Positions 16,582 to 25,380 of a stretch of 64,000 bases of DNA are shown one piece after another. A program made the position numbers and the translations under genes. The number at the start of each line of letters is the position of its first letter. The first letter of the stretch is position 1. The notes under the pieces were generated by a model. That model was not told the DNA's origin and searched no databases. It was given only the letters and a program-made list of their open reading frames with translations. Source of the stretch: UBA4802 sp964509195 (GTDB lineage Bacteria > Spirochaetota > UBA4802 > UB4802); NCBI GenBank assembly GCA_964509195.1, contig CAZDWJ010000001.1:1-64000 (forward strand). Direction: 5' to 3'.

Positions 16582-17154
16582 ATGCGTAAACCACGGTACA
16601 TTGCACCTAACATTACCTATCATGTTACCAGCCGCATTATTGAATGCCGCCCTATGATGCAGGAGGATAGCATCAAAGCTTTGTTTGAATATTGCATTAC
16701 ATTAGCACAGGCAAAATACCCGTTTGAACTTATTAATTATCAAATTATGGACAATCACATCCATCTGCTTATTAAAACTGTTGAAGGGGGAGCTACCATA
16801 TCACGTATTGTGCAGTACATAAAGTCTCGTTTTGCTCAGCGCTTCAACAAAATGATGCAACAAACTGGTCCTGTGTGGAATGAGCGTTTCAAAGACAGCA
16901 TTGTGGAGTTTGCAGATAACCCACGTATGTATTTATTCAATCTGATCTGGTATTTTGCTAGCAACCCTGTGCGAGCAGGCAAAATCAAAAGTCCCTTTGA
17001 AAGTTATTTTGGCGGATCTAAGGTGTATTTTGAAAGTAACTATCGCCCCAATGTAAAAATTACATTACACCAATATTTCCTTGAATTGGGGGATACACTT
17101 GATGAATGTATTGAGAAGCTCTGTGCATATTGCCGAGGGGAGCTTTTGCTCTGA
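16582..17154 (+). CDS. REP-associated tyrosine transposase (Y1_Tnp, HUH family)
   Basis: 190 residues from ATG 16582, which follows GGGAGGA by 6 nt. Single-domain Y1 HUH nuclease of the IS200/RAYT superfamily. The metal-binding HUH motif is DNHIHLLIK (about 57-65), and the nucleophile is the Tyr in IVQYIKSRFAQRFN. The WNERFKDS and YLFNLIWYFASNPVRAGK stretches are RAYT hallmarks. Such genes are usually single-copy domesticated transposases linked to dispersed REP repeats. Copies of GGCTCTGAC flank it on both sides in the same orientation, and its TGA stop lies inside the downstream copy (17148-17160). Confidence 0.9.
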   Translation: MRKPRYIAPNITYHVTSRIIECRPMMQEDSIKALFEYCITLAQAKYPFELINYQIMDNHIHLLIKTVEGGATISRIVQYIKSRFAQRFNKMMQQTGPVWNERFKDSIVEFADNPRMYLFNLIWYFASNPVRAGKIKSPFESYFGGSKVYFESNYRPNVKITLHQYFLELGDTLDECIEKLCAYCRGELLL

Positions 17155-17160
17155 CCCTTA
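17148..17160 (+). repeat. GGCTCTGAC motif, near copy overlapping the transposase stop
   Basis: GCTCTGACCCTTA directly downstream of, and including, the TGA of the transposase gene. It is parallel to the two upstream copies, so the gene is bracketed by direct repeats. Confidence 0.7.
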
Positions 17161-17721
17161 CCTATACACATTATGAAACGCAAACTCTTCCAGTGGCTTT
17201 CGAGGTGGACGACTTTTTTCGCTTTCTTTCTGCCATTCAGTCAAGTCATCGTGTATTGTAGCATCTTTTTTGCCAACCACAATAAGGGTTATNNNNNNNN
17301 NNATTGTAAACTCTTCAGGTATATTGCTAACTTTACGAACTGTTTCTTCATCAAAACCTGCAATGGGGTGAGCAACCAGTCCTAATTCAGTAGCCTTTAA
17401 CAACAGAAGTGCTGTAGCCATACCAGTATCAAATTGATGGTATATGCGGTTTTTCAATACACAATCATCTTTTTCTTTGCTGAAAACAGCAATTATCATA
17501 GAAGCTTTAAGAGCCCACTCATTACCCTTGGCTAAAGCTTGTTTTATCTCCTCAAGCTTGGCCTTTTCATACACAAATACAAAACGCCACGGCTGATTGT
17601 TGTAACATGATGGTGCAAGTGAAGCTGCTTTGGCTAGCTCTGACACCATGTCTTGATTAATTATAACTGGTGCCAGAGACCTGTATGCTCTGCGCTTCTC
17701 AATGGCTTCCTGTAAATTCAT
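17158..17721 (-). CDS. Nitroreductase-family flavoprotein (contains an assembly gap)
   Basis: About 187 residues. FMN-dependent NAD(P)H oxidoreductase family: the N-terminal EAIEKRRAYRSLAP motif binds FMN phosphate, and ASLAPSCYNNQPWRFVFV is conserved. A run of 10 N (17293-17302) interrupts the region around residue 140 (NIPEEFT to ITLIVVGKK), so the true length is unknown. The substrate cannot be predicted. It converges with the transposase gene, leaving only 3 nt between stops, and is followed upstream by bcp on the same strand. Confidence 0.88.
   Translation of the reverse strand: MNLQEAIEKRRAYRSLAPVIINQDMVSELAKAASLAPSCYNNQPWRFVFVYEKAKLEEIKQALAKGNEWALKASMIIAVFSKEKDDCVLKNRIYHQFDTGMATALLLLKATELGLVAHPIAGFDEETVRKVSNIPEEFTXXXXITLIVVGKKDATIHDDLTEWQKESEKSRPPRKPLEEFAFHNVYR
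17293..17302. other. Assembly gap (10 N)
   Basis: Ten N in the nitroreductase gene. The round number suggests a scaffold join rather than base-calling noise, so unseen sequence of unknown length may be missing here. Confidence 0.95.
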
Positions 17722-17738
17722 ATATTTCCCTCCATTTT

Positions 17739-18212
17739 TTATTGCAATGATTTAAGTGTTTGTAAAACATCCTCAACATGTCCTGGAACTTTTACTTTTC
17801 GCCACAACGCTCTGACCCTCCCCTCTGGATCAATAAGGAACGTACTGCGTTCTATCCCCATAAAAGATTTTCCATACATACTCTTTTTCTTCCATACTCC
17901 ATACAAATCCGCCACTTTATGTTCAGTATCTGACAATAAAACGATAGCAAGGTTATGTGTATCATAAAACCTGCAATGGCTTTCAGGGTTATCTGGACTT
18001 ATCCCTATAACTACAGCATTATACTTTTTAAATTCTTTTATACTGTTCGTAAAATCGATAGCTTCCATTGTGCATCCTTGAGTATTGTCTTTGGGATAAA
18101 AATATACAACTACCCATTTACCTTTAAAATTATCAATATCCACCATCTGTTTATCTTTATCCAGTAGATTGAACCGTGGAGCTATTTTATTTAACAATAC
18201 ATCTTCTTTCAT
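17739..18212 (-). CDS. bcp: Bcp-type peroxiredoxin (thiol peroxidase)
   Basis: 157 residues. Reduces H2O2 and organic hydroperoxides with thioredoxin. The peroxidatic Cys is in YPKDNTQGCTMEAIDF. The usual resolving Cys five residues later is Ile here, so this is a 1-Cys-type or atypical member; another Cys occurs in ESHCRFYD. The family-typical GVWKKKSMYGKSFMGIERSTFLID is present. It sits 17 nt upstream of the nitroreductase on the same strand, suggesting a small redox operon. Confidence 0.93.
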   Translation of the reverse strand: MKEDVLLNKIAPRFNLLDKDKQMVDIDNFKGKWVVVYFYPKDNTQGCTMEAIDFTNSIKEFKKYNAVVIGISPDNPESHCRFYDTHNLAIVLLSDTEHKVADLYGVWKKKSMYGKSFMGIERSTFLIDPEGRVRALWRKVKVPGHVEDVLQTLKSLQ

Positions 18213-18339
18213 TGGAATATCCTCATGTTTTATACAATAATAACTAAAGTCATATCAATAATATTATGTAGATGAAGTATTTACTAAAATACTAATTATT
18301 TTAGGATTCGTCAATTATACTTTGTAAAATTATATGCAC

Positions 18340-18367
18340 TTGACAAAAAATATTTGATGTGTAATAA
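18340..18367 (+). promoter_or_regulatory. Candidate sigma-70 promoter of the OmpA-family gene
   Basis: A perfect TTGACA (18340-18345), 16 nt, then TAATAA (18362-18367), 54 bp before the GTG start. Confidence 0.5.
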
Positions 18368-18421
18368 ACGTAAAAAAAGACAATAAAAATAAAAATCGTA
18401 TTTTTTAACAGGAGGTAAATC

Positions 18422-21052
18422 GTGAGAATCCATGTTGTTATAACCATTATACTATTAGTTTGCTCTGTCACCACTTTGCATGCTGCATCTGATGGCACCG
18501 CTTTAATGATGCTGGGAGGCAGTGCAAGTATGTTAGGCAGAGCTGATACCGGTGTTGCATTTTATGGCTCTGACACCTTCTTTATAAACCCCTCTGCTTT
18601 AGCAAAAGAAGAGCGCTTTATCGGCTCATTTAATTTTGGTAATCTCCTTTTAGATTACTATAACCCTTTAGTAGTTGCTGGATTTCCAACCTCCTATGGT
18701 GTTATTGGCGGGGCATTCAGAATGATCTCTGGCTCTGACACCCTCAATGGCTATCAGTTTGTTCTTGGAGGTGCCAAGGAATTTACAAAGCGGCTTTCAC
18801 TGGGTGCATCTGTCTCATTACTTCTTGGAAATGGACCCGACTCTGGTGCATATTTTACTGGTATTACTATTGGCAGTATATATCAGTCTAACATTAATAC
18901 TGACATTGGTAGCGGATTTGGGATATATTATCCTACCATTGGCTTTGCAATTAATGCCGGCGTGCCAATGGGCAGTGACAAAGATTTTGCTGATCTAAAT
19001 CAGATAACTATTGGATATACACTCCCGTTATTTAAGCGAAATGATATTCAGCTAAGCCTGCTCAATGATCTTTCATTTGTGCAATATGATGATTTGACAG
19101 TCAAAGTTGGTGCCGAAGCAGTATATAAAAATACATATATCGTACGATTGGGATTCATGGCTCCTGATGTATATGAATATGCTGATTACACATTTGGTGC
19201 TGGCTATAGGCTCACAGGTCAGGAATACCAGGCTGAATTCAACTATGCGCTGGTACATTATAAAAAGACTGATTTTGTGCATTATATCGGCACACAAATA
19301 CGGTATGGCAAGTTAGATAAGGAACCACCAAAAATTAGTATAAAGGCCAGCGAACGGTACATCTCCCCTAACACTGATGGTGTTCAGGATTTTGTTCTAT
19401 TTACTCTTTCTGTCAGCGATACAAGCAAGATTGGCGGATGGCGATTGCAGATTAAAAATGATGCAGGGACTGTTGTTAAAGAATACAGGGTAAGCGATAG
19501 AGATATGGAAGAATCGCTGACATTAAAAAGCTTCTTCCAAAAGATTTTGACTCCCAGGGAATCAGCAGTGGTTCCCGAAACTATTTTCTGGGATGGCACC
19601 GATGCAAATGCCAATGTACTACCAGATGGTGACTATGTGTATGCATTCATGGCATGGGATGAGCGTGACAATATATCGCCAGAAGTTACTGGTGTAGTTA
19701 CTATCGACAATACTGCCCCGGCTGTGGAATTATCTGTTGAGGACAGATTCTTTTCTCCAAACAATGATGGTCGCAAGGATACATTGAAAATTATCCAGAC
19801 CACAAAGACTCAGGGTAACGATGTATGGCAGGCTTCATTTGCCGACAAAACAGGAAAAATTGTCAAAAAATATAGCTGGCAGGGCAATGAGGTGCCAAAG
19901 GTTTTAGTGTGGGATGGTAAGGATGATGGTGGCAATGATGTTCCAGAGGGGTTATATATGTATCAGATTCAATGTACCGACAATGCGGGGAACAAAGCAA
20001 ACGCTTTGGTCCGCGAAATCAGTTTAACACGTCAATATCAAACTGTGGATGTCAGTGCTTCATTAGAATATTTTTCTTATGCCCTACACAATACAATTTC
20101 ATTTACTCCTTCTATCTCTGACACTAAAGACCTTGTTAAGTGGCAATTTGTTATCACCAATGAAAAAGACAAGCCCGTATATCAGACTGAGGGCCAGGCT
20201 GTGCCCAAAACAATTCTCTGGGACTGTAAGGATAATAAAGGTGAAAAGTTAAATGATGGTATCTATAAGTACAGATTCAGCACCGAATATTTGAGCGGTA
20301 ATAATCCGCAATCTTTTGTAAAATCCTTTACAATAGATAGTACACCACCTGATGTTTCACTGACATATAATCCCAAACTATTTTCACCCGACGATGATGG
20401 CGAAAATGATATTCTCACCATCACTCCATCAATTAAGGATAATGTGGCAGTTAAAAACTGGGAATTAATAATATATGCACCAGCTGGGTATGTGTTTAAA
20501 ACATTTAAAGGTACAGATGTCCCATCAGAACTTAAGTGGGACGGCATAGGCATTAATAATGAACTGGTTGAATCAGCTGCGGATTACTTCATTGAGCTGT
20601 CGGCCACGGATATTACCGGCAATACTGAAAAAACCAAGCGCATTAAACTGCCTATAGATGTACTAGTTATGGTTACAGATCGGGGTTTAAAAATCCGTAT
20701 AAGCAATATTGAATTTGCATTTGACAGTGCAAAACTCACTGGAAATGCATTTTCCATTTTAAACCGTGTTGCGGAAAAATTAAATAAATATGAAAAGTAT
20801 AATGTGCTGATTGAAGGGCATACTGATGACATAGGTGAGGAGCAGTACAACCTGAAGCTATCTGAAGCCCGTGCAAAATCAGTCATGGACTATCTCATAA
20901 GCAAGGGTATTGATAAGAAGCGTTTGTCCTCCCGCGGCATGGGTGAAAGCACACCATTTATGCCCAACACAAGCGTTGAAAATCGCAGGCGTAACCGCCG
21001 CGTTGAGTTCATGCTTATAAAACCCGAAGAAATCGTTGTAGAAAAAAAGTAA
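18422..21052 (+). CDS. Large outer-membrane protein: PorV/UPF0164-like barrel, FlgD-Ig repeats and OmpA domain
   Basis: 876 residues from a GTG start 5 nt after GGAGGTAA. The signal peptide ends near LHAASDG. Residues about 25-290 form a barrel-like domain resembling the PorV/UPF0164 group (LGGSASMLGRADTGVAFYGSD, FINPSALA). About 300-740 hold four FlgD/CHU-type Ig repeats, each with FSPNNDG-like Ca-binding loops and a WDGKDDGGNDVPEGLY-type end. About 750-870 is an OmpA peptidoglycan-binding domain (IEGHTDDIGEEQYN, LSEARAKSVMDYL, NRRVEF). It probably anchors the outer membrane to peptidoglycan. Two exact GGCTCTGACACC copies lie in the 5' region. Confidence 0.88.
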   Translation: MRIHVVITIILLVCSVTTLHAASDGTALMMLGGSASMLGRADTGVAFYGSDTFFINPSALAKEERFIGSFNFGNLLLDYYNPLVVAGFPTSYGVIGGAFRMISGSDTLNGYQFVLGGAKEFTKRLSLGASVSLLLGNGPDSGAYFTGITIGSIYQSNINTDIGSGFGIYYPTIGFAINAGVPMGSDKDFADLNQITIGYTLPLFKRNDIQLSLLNDLSFVQYDDLTVKVGAEAVYKNTYIVRLGFMAPDVYEYADYTFGAGYRLTGQEYQAEFNYALVHYKKTDFVHYIGTQIRYGKLDKEPPKISIKASERYISPNTDGVQDFVLFTLSVSDTSKIGGWRLQIKNDAGTVVKEYRVSDRDMEESLTLKSFFQKILTPRESAVVPETIFWDGTDANANVLPDGDYVYAFMAWDERDNISPEVTGVVTIDNTAPAVELSVEDRFFSPNNDGRKDTLKIIQTTKTQGNDVWQASFADKTGKIVKKYSWQGNEVPKVLVWDGKDDGGNDVPEGLYMYQIQCTDNAGNKANALVREISLTRQYQTVDVSASLEYFSYALHNTISFTPSISDTKDLVKWQFVITNEKDKPVYQTEGQAVPKTILWDCKDNKGEKLNDGIYKYRFSTEYLSGNNPQSFVKSFTIDSTPPDVSLTYNPKLFSPDDDGENDILTITPSIKDNVAVKNWELIIYAPAGYVFKTFKGTDVPSELKWDGIGINNELVESAADYFIELSATDITGNTEKTKRIKLPIDVLVMVTDRGLKIRISNIEFAFDSAKLTGNAFSILNRVAEKLNKYEKYNVLIEGHTDDIGEEQYNLKLSEARAKSVMDYLISKGIDKKRLSSRGMGESTPFMPNTSVENRRRNRRVEFMLIKPEEIVVEKK
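18566..18577 (+). repeat. GGCTCTGACMCC motif, exact copy in the OmpA-family gene
   Basis: GGCTCTGACACC encoding GSDT (YGSDTFF). Confidence 0.75.
18731..18742 (+). repeat. GGCTCTGACMCC motif, exact copy in the OmpA-family gene
   Basis: GGCTCTGACACC, again encoding GSDT (ISGSDTLN), 165 bp after the previous copy (55 codons). Confidence 0.75.
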
Positions 21053-21053
21053 T

Positions 21054-21830
21054 ATGAATGTGTTCCCAATTATTTTTTCAGATATCGATGGGACCATTCT
21101 TGATTATACAACATATTCATATACACAATCCCTGCCGGCAATACAAAAACTTGCCAGCAGGGATATCCCTCTTATATTAGTTTCAAGCAAAACATACAGT
21201 GAAATACTGAAGCTTCATAAAAAATTATCACTCAAATGGCCATTTATTTTTGAAAATGGTGCAGGCATTGCCAACCCTGATGGGTCATACTCACTCTATG
21301 GTAAGACATATCACGAACTTGTAACGTGCAAGCCAATAATTGAGCAAATCTGTGGGAGCGTACAGTGGGCTGATAATCTATCATTACAAGAGCTATCGAA
21401 GCATACCGGGCTTTGCACTGAAGATGTTAAAGACATGATGACACGGATGGCATCGGTTTTGTTCATACCACAGCACCTTCCTGACGTATCAACGGTAAAC
21501 AAACATCTGCAAAAGTATGGCATTGTAGTTACAACTGGAGGCAGGTTTTTTACTGCTATCGACAGCCATGTTAGTAAGGGCACTGCAATACATACAGTAG
21601 TATCACAATACAGGGTACAGCATACAAGAGTATATTCATATGCAATAGGGGATGGTCTGAATGATGTGGACATGTTTACTGCAGTTGATACTGCATACTT
21701 TGTTGGCATAAATAAACTCTGGGAAGCCATTCACAAAAATTGTCCACAACTATACCGAAGCAGAAAAACCGGACCAGAGGGATTTAGTGAGGTAATAGAA
21801 ATTATTATAAAAAATCATTCGCTTGCCTGA
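21054..21830 (+). CDS. HAD-IIB phosphatase, mannosyl-3-phosphoglycerate phosphatase-like
   Basis: 258 residues. The HAD motif I is FSDIDGTILDY (residues about 8-18), the VSSKTYSEI region follows near 45-55, FENGAGIANPDG is characteristic of the MpgP/YedP group, and motif IV is AIGDGLNDVDMF. Members dephosphorylate mannosyl-3-phosphoglycerate to the solute mannosylglycerate, but no synthase gene is in view, so substrate is uncertain. The ATG lies 1 nt after the preceding stop, suggesting cotranscription. Confidence 0.82.
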   Translation: MNVFPIIFSDIDGTILDYTTYSYTQSLPAIQKLASRDIPLILVSSKTYSEILKLHKKLSLKWPFIFENGAGIANPDGSYSLYGKTYHELVTCKPIIEQICGSVQWADNLSLQELSKHTGLCTEDVKDMMTRMASVLFIPQHLPDVSTVNKHLQKYGIVVTTGGRFFTAIDSHVSKGTAIHTVVSQYRVQHTRVYSYAIGDGLNDVDMFTAVDTAYFVGINKLWEAIHKNCPQLYRSRKTGPEGFSEVIEIIIKNHSLA

Positions 21831-21955
21831 ACATTCTGTTCAACATATTTTTCAAATTCTTCGCGGGACATCCTATCTTTATACAGTTGCCACATTACTT
21901 CTTTCAATTCTTCAAGTGTTTCAAATTTTGCTCCATCAAGCTTATAGTGTGCCAT
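21815..21955 (-). CDS. Small hypothetical protein (46 aa)
   Basis: A 47-codon frame from ATG 21955 to TGA 21815-21817, overlapping the 3' end of the convergent HAD gene by 16 nt. The product (MAHYKLDGAKFETLEELKE, then VMWQLYKDRMSREEFEKYV) is charged and helical, and looks like a genuine small cytosolic protein. A weak AAAGGG precedes it. The family is unknown. Confidence 0.55.
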   Translation of the reverse strand: MAHYKLDGAKFETLEELKEVMWQLYKDRMSREEFEKYVEQNVQASE

Positions 21956-22067
21956 ACTACAAAACCCTTTATCTGAATATACAAAACTTAATCACCAATA
22001 AATACTTTACAAATATACTGTCAATATAAAATTTACACAATTATCTGGCAATTATCATAAAAAACAT

Positions 22068-22096
22068 TTGAATTGTCTCAATAATCCTGTTATTAT
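22068..22096 (+). promoter_or_regulatory. Candidate sigma-70 promoter of the hybrid kinase
   Basis: TTGAAT (22068-22073), 17 nt, TATTAT (22091-22096), 17 bp before the ATG at 22114. Confidence 0.45.
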
Positions 22097-22113
22097 CGTT
22101 TATAAGGATACCA

Positions 22114-24621
22114 ATGATGCCCGTGAAGAGCTTAGTAACAGCATTCATATGTATATTGTTATTTGGAGCGATAGTTACCAATGCTGCTGCAGATAATGTC
22201 TTATTCATTAATGAAGATTTTAACGTTGCTAGCCTTGGCCTTTACATAAAACATCTCAAAGATGTGCCACCAGAAACCGATATTGCCACTATCCTCAACC
22301 AATATTATAATAAATTTCACGAGTCAACGGACGTTAGTCCGTCTTTTGGATATTCAAAAAAATGTGTATGGGTAAGCTTTACAGTCACAAATACAACATC
22401 AAAACCTGTGCCGTTGCTTTTTGAATACGACTATCCTATCATTGATGATATTACTCTCTTTATTCCCGATGGTGAACATTTTAAACAAATACAGACAGGC
22501 GACCGCTTCCCATTCTCGTCCCGCCCTCTTCCCTATAGGACATTTGTTTTTCCCCTTGAGCAAAAACCAGGTAGTACCACATATTATTTACGAATTCGCT
22601 CAGAAGGTTCACTGGTAGTTCCTATAAAAATATGGGGAATGCATGCATTTGAAATTATGCGCAATAAAACATTGCCATTAATATGGATGCATTATGGACT
22701 TATGCTGGCACTATTTTGTTATAATTTATTTCTGTTTGTTATTGTTCGCGAGAAAAGCTTTCTATACGTGGCCATGTTTATAATTGGCGTTACGCTTTTT
22801 GCAATGTCTAATAATGGCATCGCGGCACAATATCTGTGGCCCTCAAGCACATGGTGGAGCAATATATGTCATCCATTTTTTGTATTCTTTGCAATGACAG
22901 GAATTTTACTTTTTGCACGCGAATTTTTGTCATTAAGATACGTATTACCAAAGCTTGACAGATTCCTTTTAATTTTTGCAGCACTATCAACGATTTGTTG
23001 TATCTTACCATTTTTTTTACCATATTATTATGCAACACAGCTTTCAGTATTGATGGCAGCTATTGGTTCAATTACTATTATAGTTACTGGCATTGTTTCG
23101 TATATAAAACAAGTCAGAGAATCAATTTTCTTTAATATAGCTACTTTTAGCTTTGTAACAGGAGTACTTTTAATTGGGTTGCGCTCCTTTGGCATACTTG
23201 ACGACAATTTCTTTACAGCGTGGGGATACCAATTAGGCTCATCTGCAATGGTTATACTTTTTTCACTTGGCATTGCTGATAAAGTTAACACCTGGCGACG
23301 TGATAAGGAACGGGCGATGTCTCAGCTTGCAACATCCGAGGCACGCTATCGAACTCTTGTTGAAAATGCTCATGATGGCATTATTCTGGTACAAAACTGG
23401 AAGATAGTATATGCCAATCCTGCGTTTGCTAGAATAGTAGGCTACTCTATTGACGAACTAAATGGTATGCATCTTGAGTCATTGGTAGCGCCTACCCCTT
23501 CAGGGCAGGAAGTCATGATACAATACGGCAATCGATTACACCACCGTGAAGCAAAGCTGCAATACGAGGCACAATTCAAACGAAAAACAGGTTCTATCGT
23601 TGATGTGCTCATTTCTGCCCAGATGATATCTTTAGATGGCATACCTACCAGTATTGCTATCATTACAGATATAAGTGCATTGAAAGAAGCATATGATACC
23701 ATACATCAGCAGTATGAGGAAATACAATCTCAGTACGAAGAACTGGAAGCGATGAATGAAGAGATGATGCGTACTCATTATGAGCTATTCGAAACAACTC
23801 ATAAATTAGAGGAAGAGAGTGAACGATTACAGGCTACGCTGCGTTCAATATATGATGCTGTTATTGCAACTGATTTACAGGGCAATATCATACTGGTTAA
23901 TAACAAAGCAGAAAAATTGACGGGCAAATCATCTGCCGAAATTATTGGCAAGCCATTTGATGAGTTCTTCGCATTCCGTTATATAACAACCAGAGAAGCA
24001 TTCAAAAATCCTGTGAATGAAATTTTACAGTATGGTTCGCTTGATACCAGTGGATTTGCTCTTACACTTAAAACTCATGACAGAGATGTAGTGGTAGAAC
24101 TTTCGGGAGCTCCGATTTATGTTGAAAAAAATATTATCGGTACGGTGATAGTTCTTCACGATATTACTGATCAATACTGGCTTGAAAAAGAAATACAAAA
24201 GATAAGTAAATTAGAATCCTTGAGTATCTTAGCTGGCGGTATTGCACATGATTTTAACAATTTATTAACATCCATAATAGGAAATCTTTCAATACTCAAA
24301 GTTAAACTTACCAATATCGAATCACACCAGAAATACATTGAAAAAATAGAAAACGCTGCACAGAGGGCAGCTGATCTTACCAAACAGTTATTAACTTTTT
24401 CAAAGGGCGGAGAACCAGTTAAAGAGGTGACCTCATTAGAACAATTGATAATAGAAACCGCCCAGTTTGCCCTTTCAGGTTCCAATGTACGATGTGACTG
24501 TGATATTCAACCTGGCCTCTGGAATTGTGAAGTTGATGTTGGCCAGATGAGTCAGGTGTTTCATAATCTCATAATTAATGCGGTTCAATCAATGCCTCAG
24601 GGGGGGTGTTGTTACCATTAA
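22114..24621 (+). CDS. Hybrid sensor histidine kinase, N-terminal part (frameshifted)
   Basis: 835 codons before a premature TAA. Order: signal/TM, 7TMR-DISMED2 carbohydrate-binding-like periplasmic domain (about 45-170), seven TM helices (7TM-DISM, about 185-390), PAS (about 405-525), coiled coil, PAS (about 575-690), HisKA with H-box GGIAHDFNNLLTSIIGNL (about 710), and the N-box NLIINAVQSMPQGG. The reading frame is lost in a run of seven G (24600-24606). With one G fewer it would continue into the downstream frame. The periplasmic domain and membrane sensor suggest detection of a sugar or cell-envelope signal. Confidence 0.9.
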   Translation: MMPVKSLVTAFICILLFGAIVTNAAADNVLFINEDFNVASLGLYIKHLKDVPPETDIATILNQYYNKFHESTDVSPSFGYSKKCVWVSFTVTNTTSKPVPLLFEYDYPIIDDITLFIPDGEHFKQIQTGDRFPFSSRPLPYRTFVFPLEQKPGSTTYYLRIRSEGSLVVPIKIWGMHAFEIMRNKTLPLIWMHYGLMLALFCYNLFLFVIVREKSFLYVAMFIIGVTLFAMSNNGIAAQYLWPSSTWWSNICHPFFVFFAMTGILLFAREFLSLRYVLPKLDRFLLIFAALSTICCILPFFLPYYYATQLSVLMAAIGSITIIVTGIVSYIKQVRESIFFNIATFSFVTGVLLIGLRSFGILDDNFFTAWGYQLGSSAMVILFSLGIADKVNTWRRDKERAMSQLATSEARYRTLVENAHDGIILVQNWKIVYANPAFARIVGYSIDELNGMHLESLVAPTPSGQEVMIQYGNRLHHREAKLQYEAQFKRKTGSIVDVLISAQMISLDGIPTSIAIITDISALKEAYDTIHQQYEEIQSQYEELEAMNEEMMRTHYELFETTHKLEEESERLQATLRSIYDAVIATDLQGNIILVNNKAEKLTGKSSAEIIGKPFDEFFAFRYITTREAFKNPVNEILQYGSLDTSGFALTLKTHDRDVVVELSGAPIYVEKNIIGTVIVLHDITDQYWLEKEIQKISKLESLSILAGGIAHDFNNLLTSIIGNLSILKVKLTNIESHQKYIEKIENAAQRAADLTKQLLTFSKGGEPVKEVTSLEQLIIETAQFALSGSNVRCDCDIQPGLWNCEVDVGQMSQVFHNLIINAVQSMPQGGCCYH

Positions 24622-25315
24622 GGCCTGTAATTTTGTGTATGAAGGTTCCCAGCAAAAACCACTGTTACCAGGAAACTATCTGCGTATATCAATTAAAGAT
24701 GAAGGAATCGGCATCCCAAAGGAAAACCTATCTAAAATATTTGACCCTTTCTTCACCACAAAAGAACGAGGGAGCGGATTGGGGTTGGCTACAAGTTTTT
24801 CTATTATAAAGCGGCATGGTGGTCATATTGAGGTTTATTCAGAAGCTAGCAAAGGTTCGGAATTTATTATCTATCTCCATGCTACAGAAAAGGAGAAAAG
24901 GCAGGAAGAAGGGATGGCAGTAGATTTCACCTCAACTGGTGGAAGAGTATTGCTGATGGATGATGACTTCACAATATATGAAGTAGCTTCCCATATGCTG
25001 GATATATATGGCTTTGAAGTTGAGTGGGTTGATACTGGTGAAAAAGCAATAGCAAAATATAGAGAATCAATAGCAAAAGGCGCTCCTTATGACATAATAA
25101 TAATGGATTTAACAGTACCTGGTTCCATGGGCGGGGCACAGGCAGTAAGGCAAATACTGGAAATTAATCCCAATGCAAAAGTTATTGTTTCAAGCGGATA
25201 TTCAAATGACCCTGTAATGTCGCATTATACAGAATATGGTTTCAAAGGCGTTATCGCAAAACCATATATAATTGAAGAGATAATAAAAGTAATTAATGAA
25301 GTTCTTTCCCTGTAA
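24578..25315 (+). CDS. Hybrid sensor histidine kinase, C-terminal part: ATPase lobe and receiver (frameshifted)
   Basis: Continuation of the kinase in the next frame; homology begins near 24600 (GGVVTIKA). It holds the G1/F/G2 boxes DEGIGIP, IFDPFFTTKERGSGLGLA, then a receiver domain with DDD at its start, the phosphoacceptor Asp in IIMDLTVPG, and the conserved Lys in GVIAKPY. The apparent ATG at 24578 is inside the upstream coding sequence and is probably not a real start. Together the two parts would give about 1067 residues. A sequencing error, slippage-based recoding or a real mutation are all possible. Confidence 0.9.
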   Translation: MRFNQCLRGGVVTIKACNFVYEGSQQKPLLPGNYLRISIKDEGIGIPKENLSKIFDPFFTTKERGSGLGLATSFSIIKRHGGHIEVYSEASKGSEFIIYLHATEKEKRQEEGMAVDFTSTGGRVLLMDDDFTIYEVASHMLDIYGFEVEWVDTGEKAIAKYRESIAKGAPYDIIIMDLTVPGSMGGAQAVRQILEINPNAKVIVSSGYSNDPVMSHYTEYGFKGVIAKPYIIEEIIKVINEVLSL

Positions 25316-25380
25316 GAAATACCACAAAAGTATCCGATTATTATTGTACCATGAGTTTTTGGTGACTAAAACGTTTGAGT

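Noticed and set aside
21311..21730. Minus-strand 139-codon frame
   Set aside because: Shadow of the HAD phosphatase gene, which has clear motifs in the other strand.
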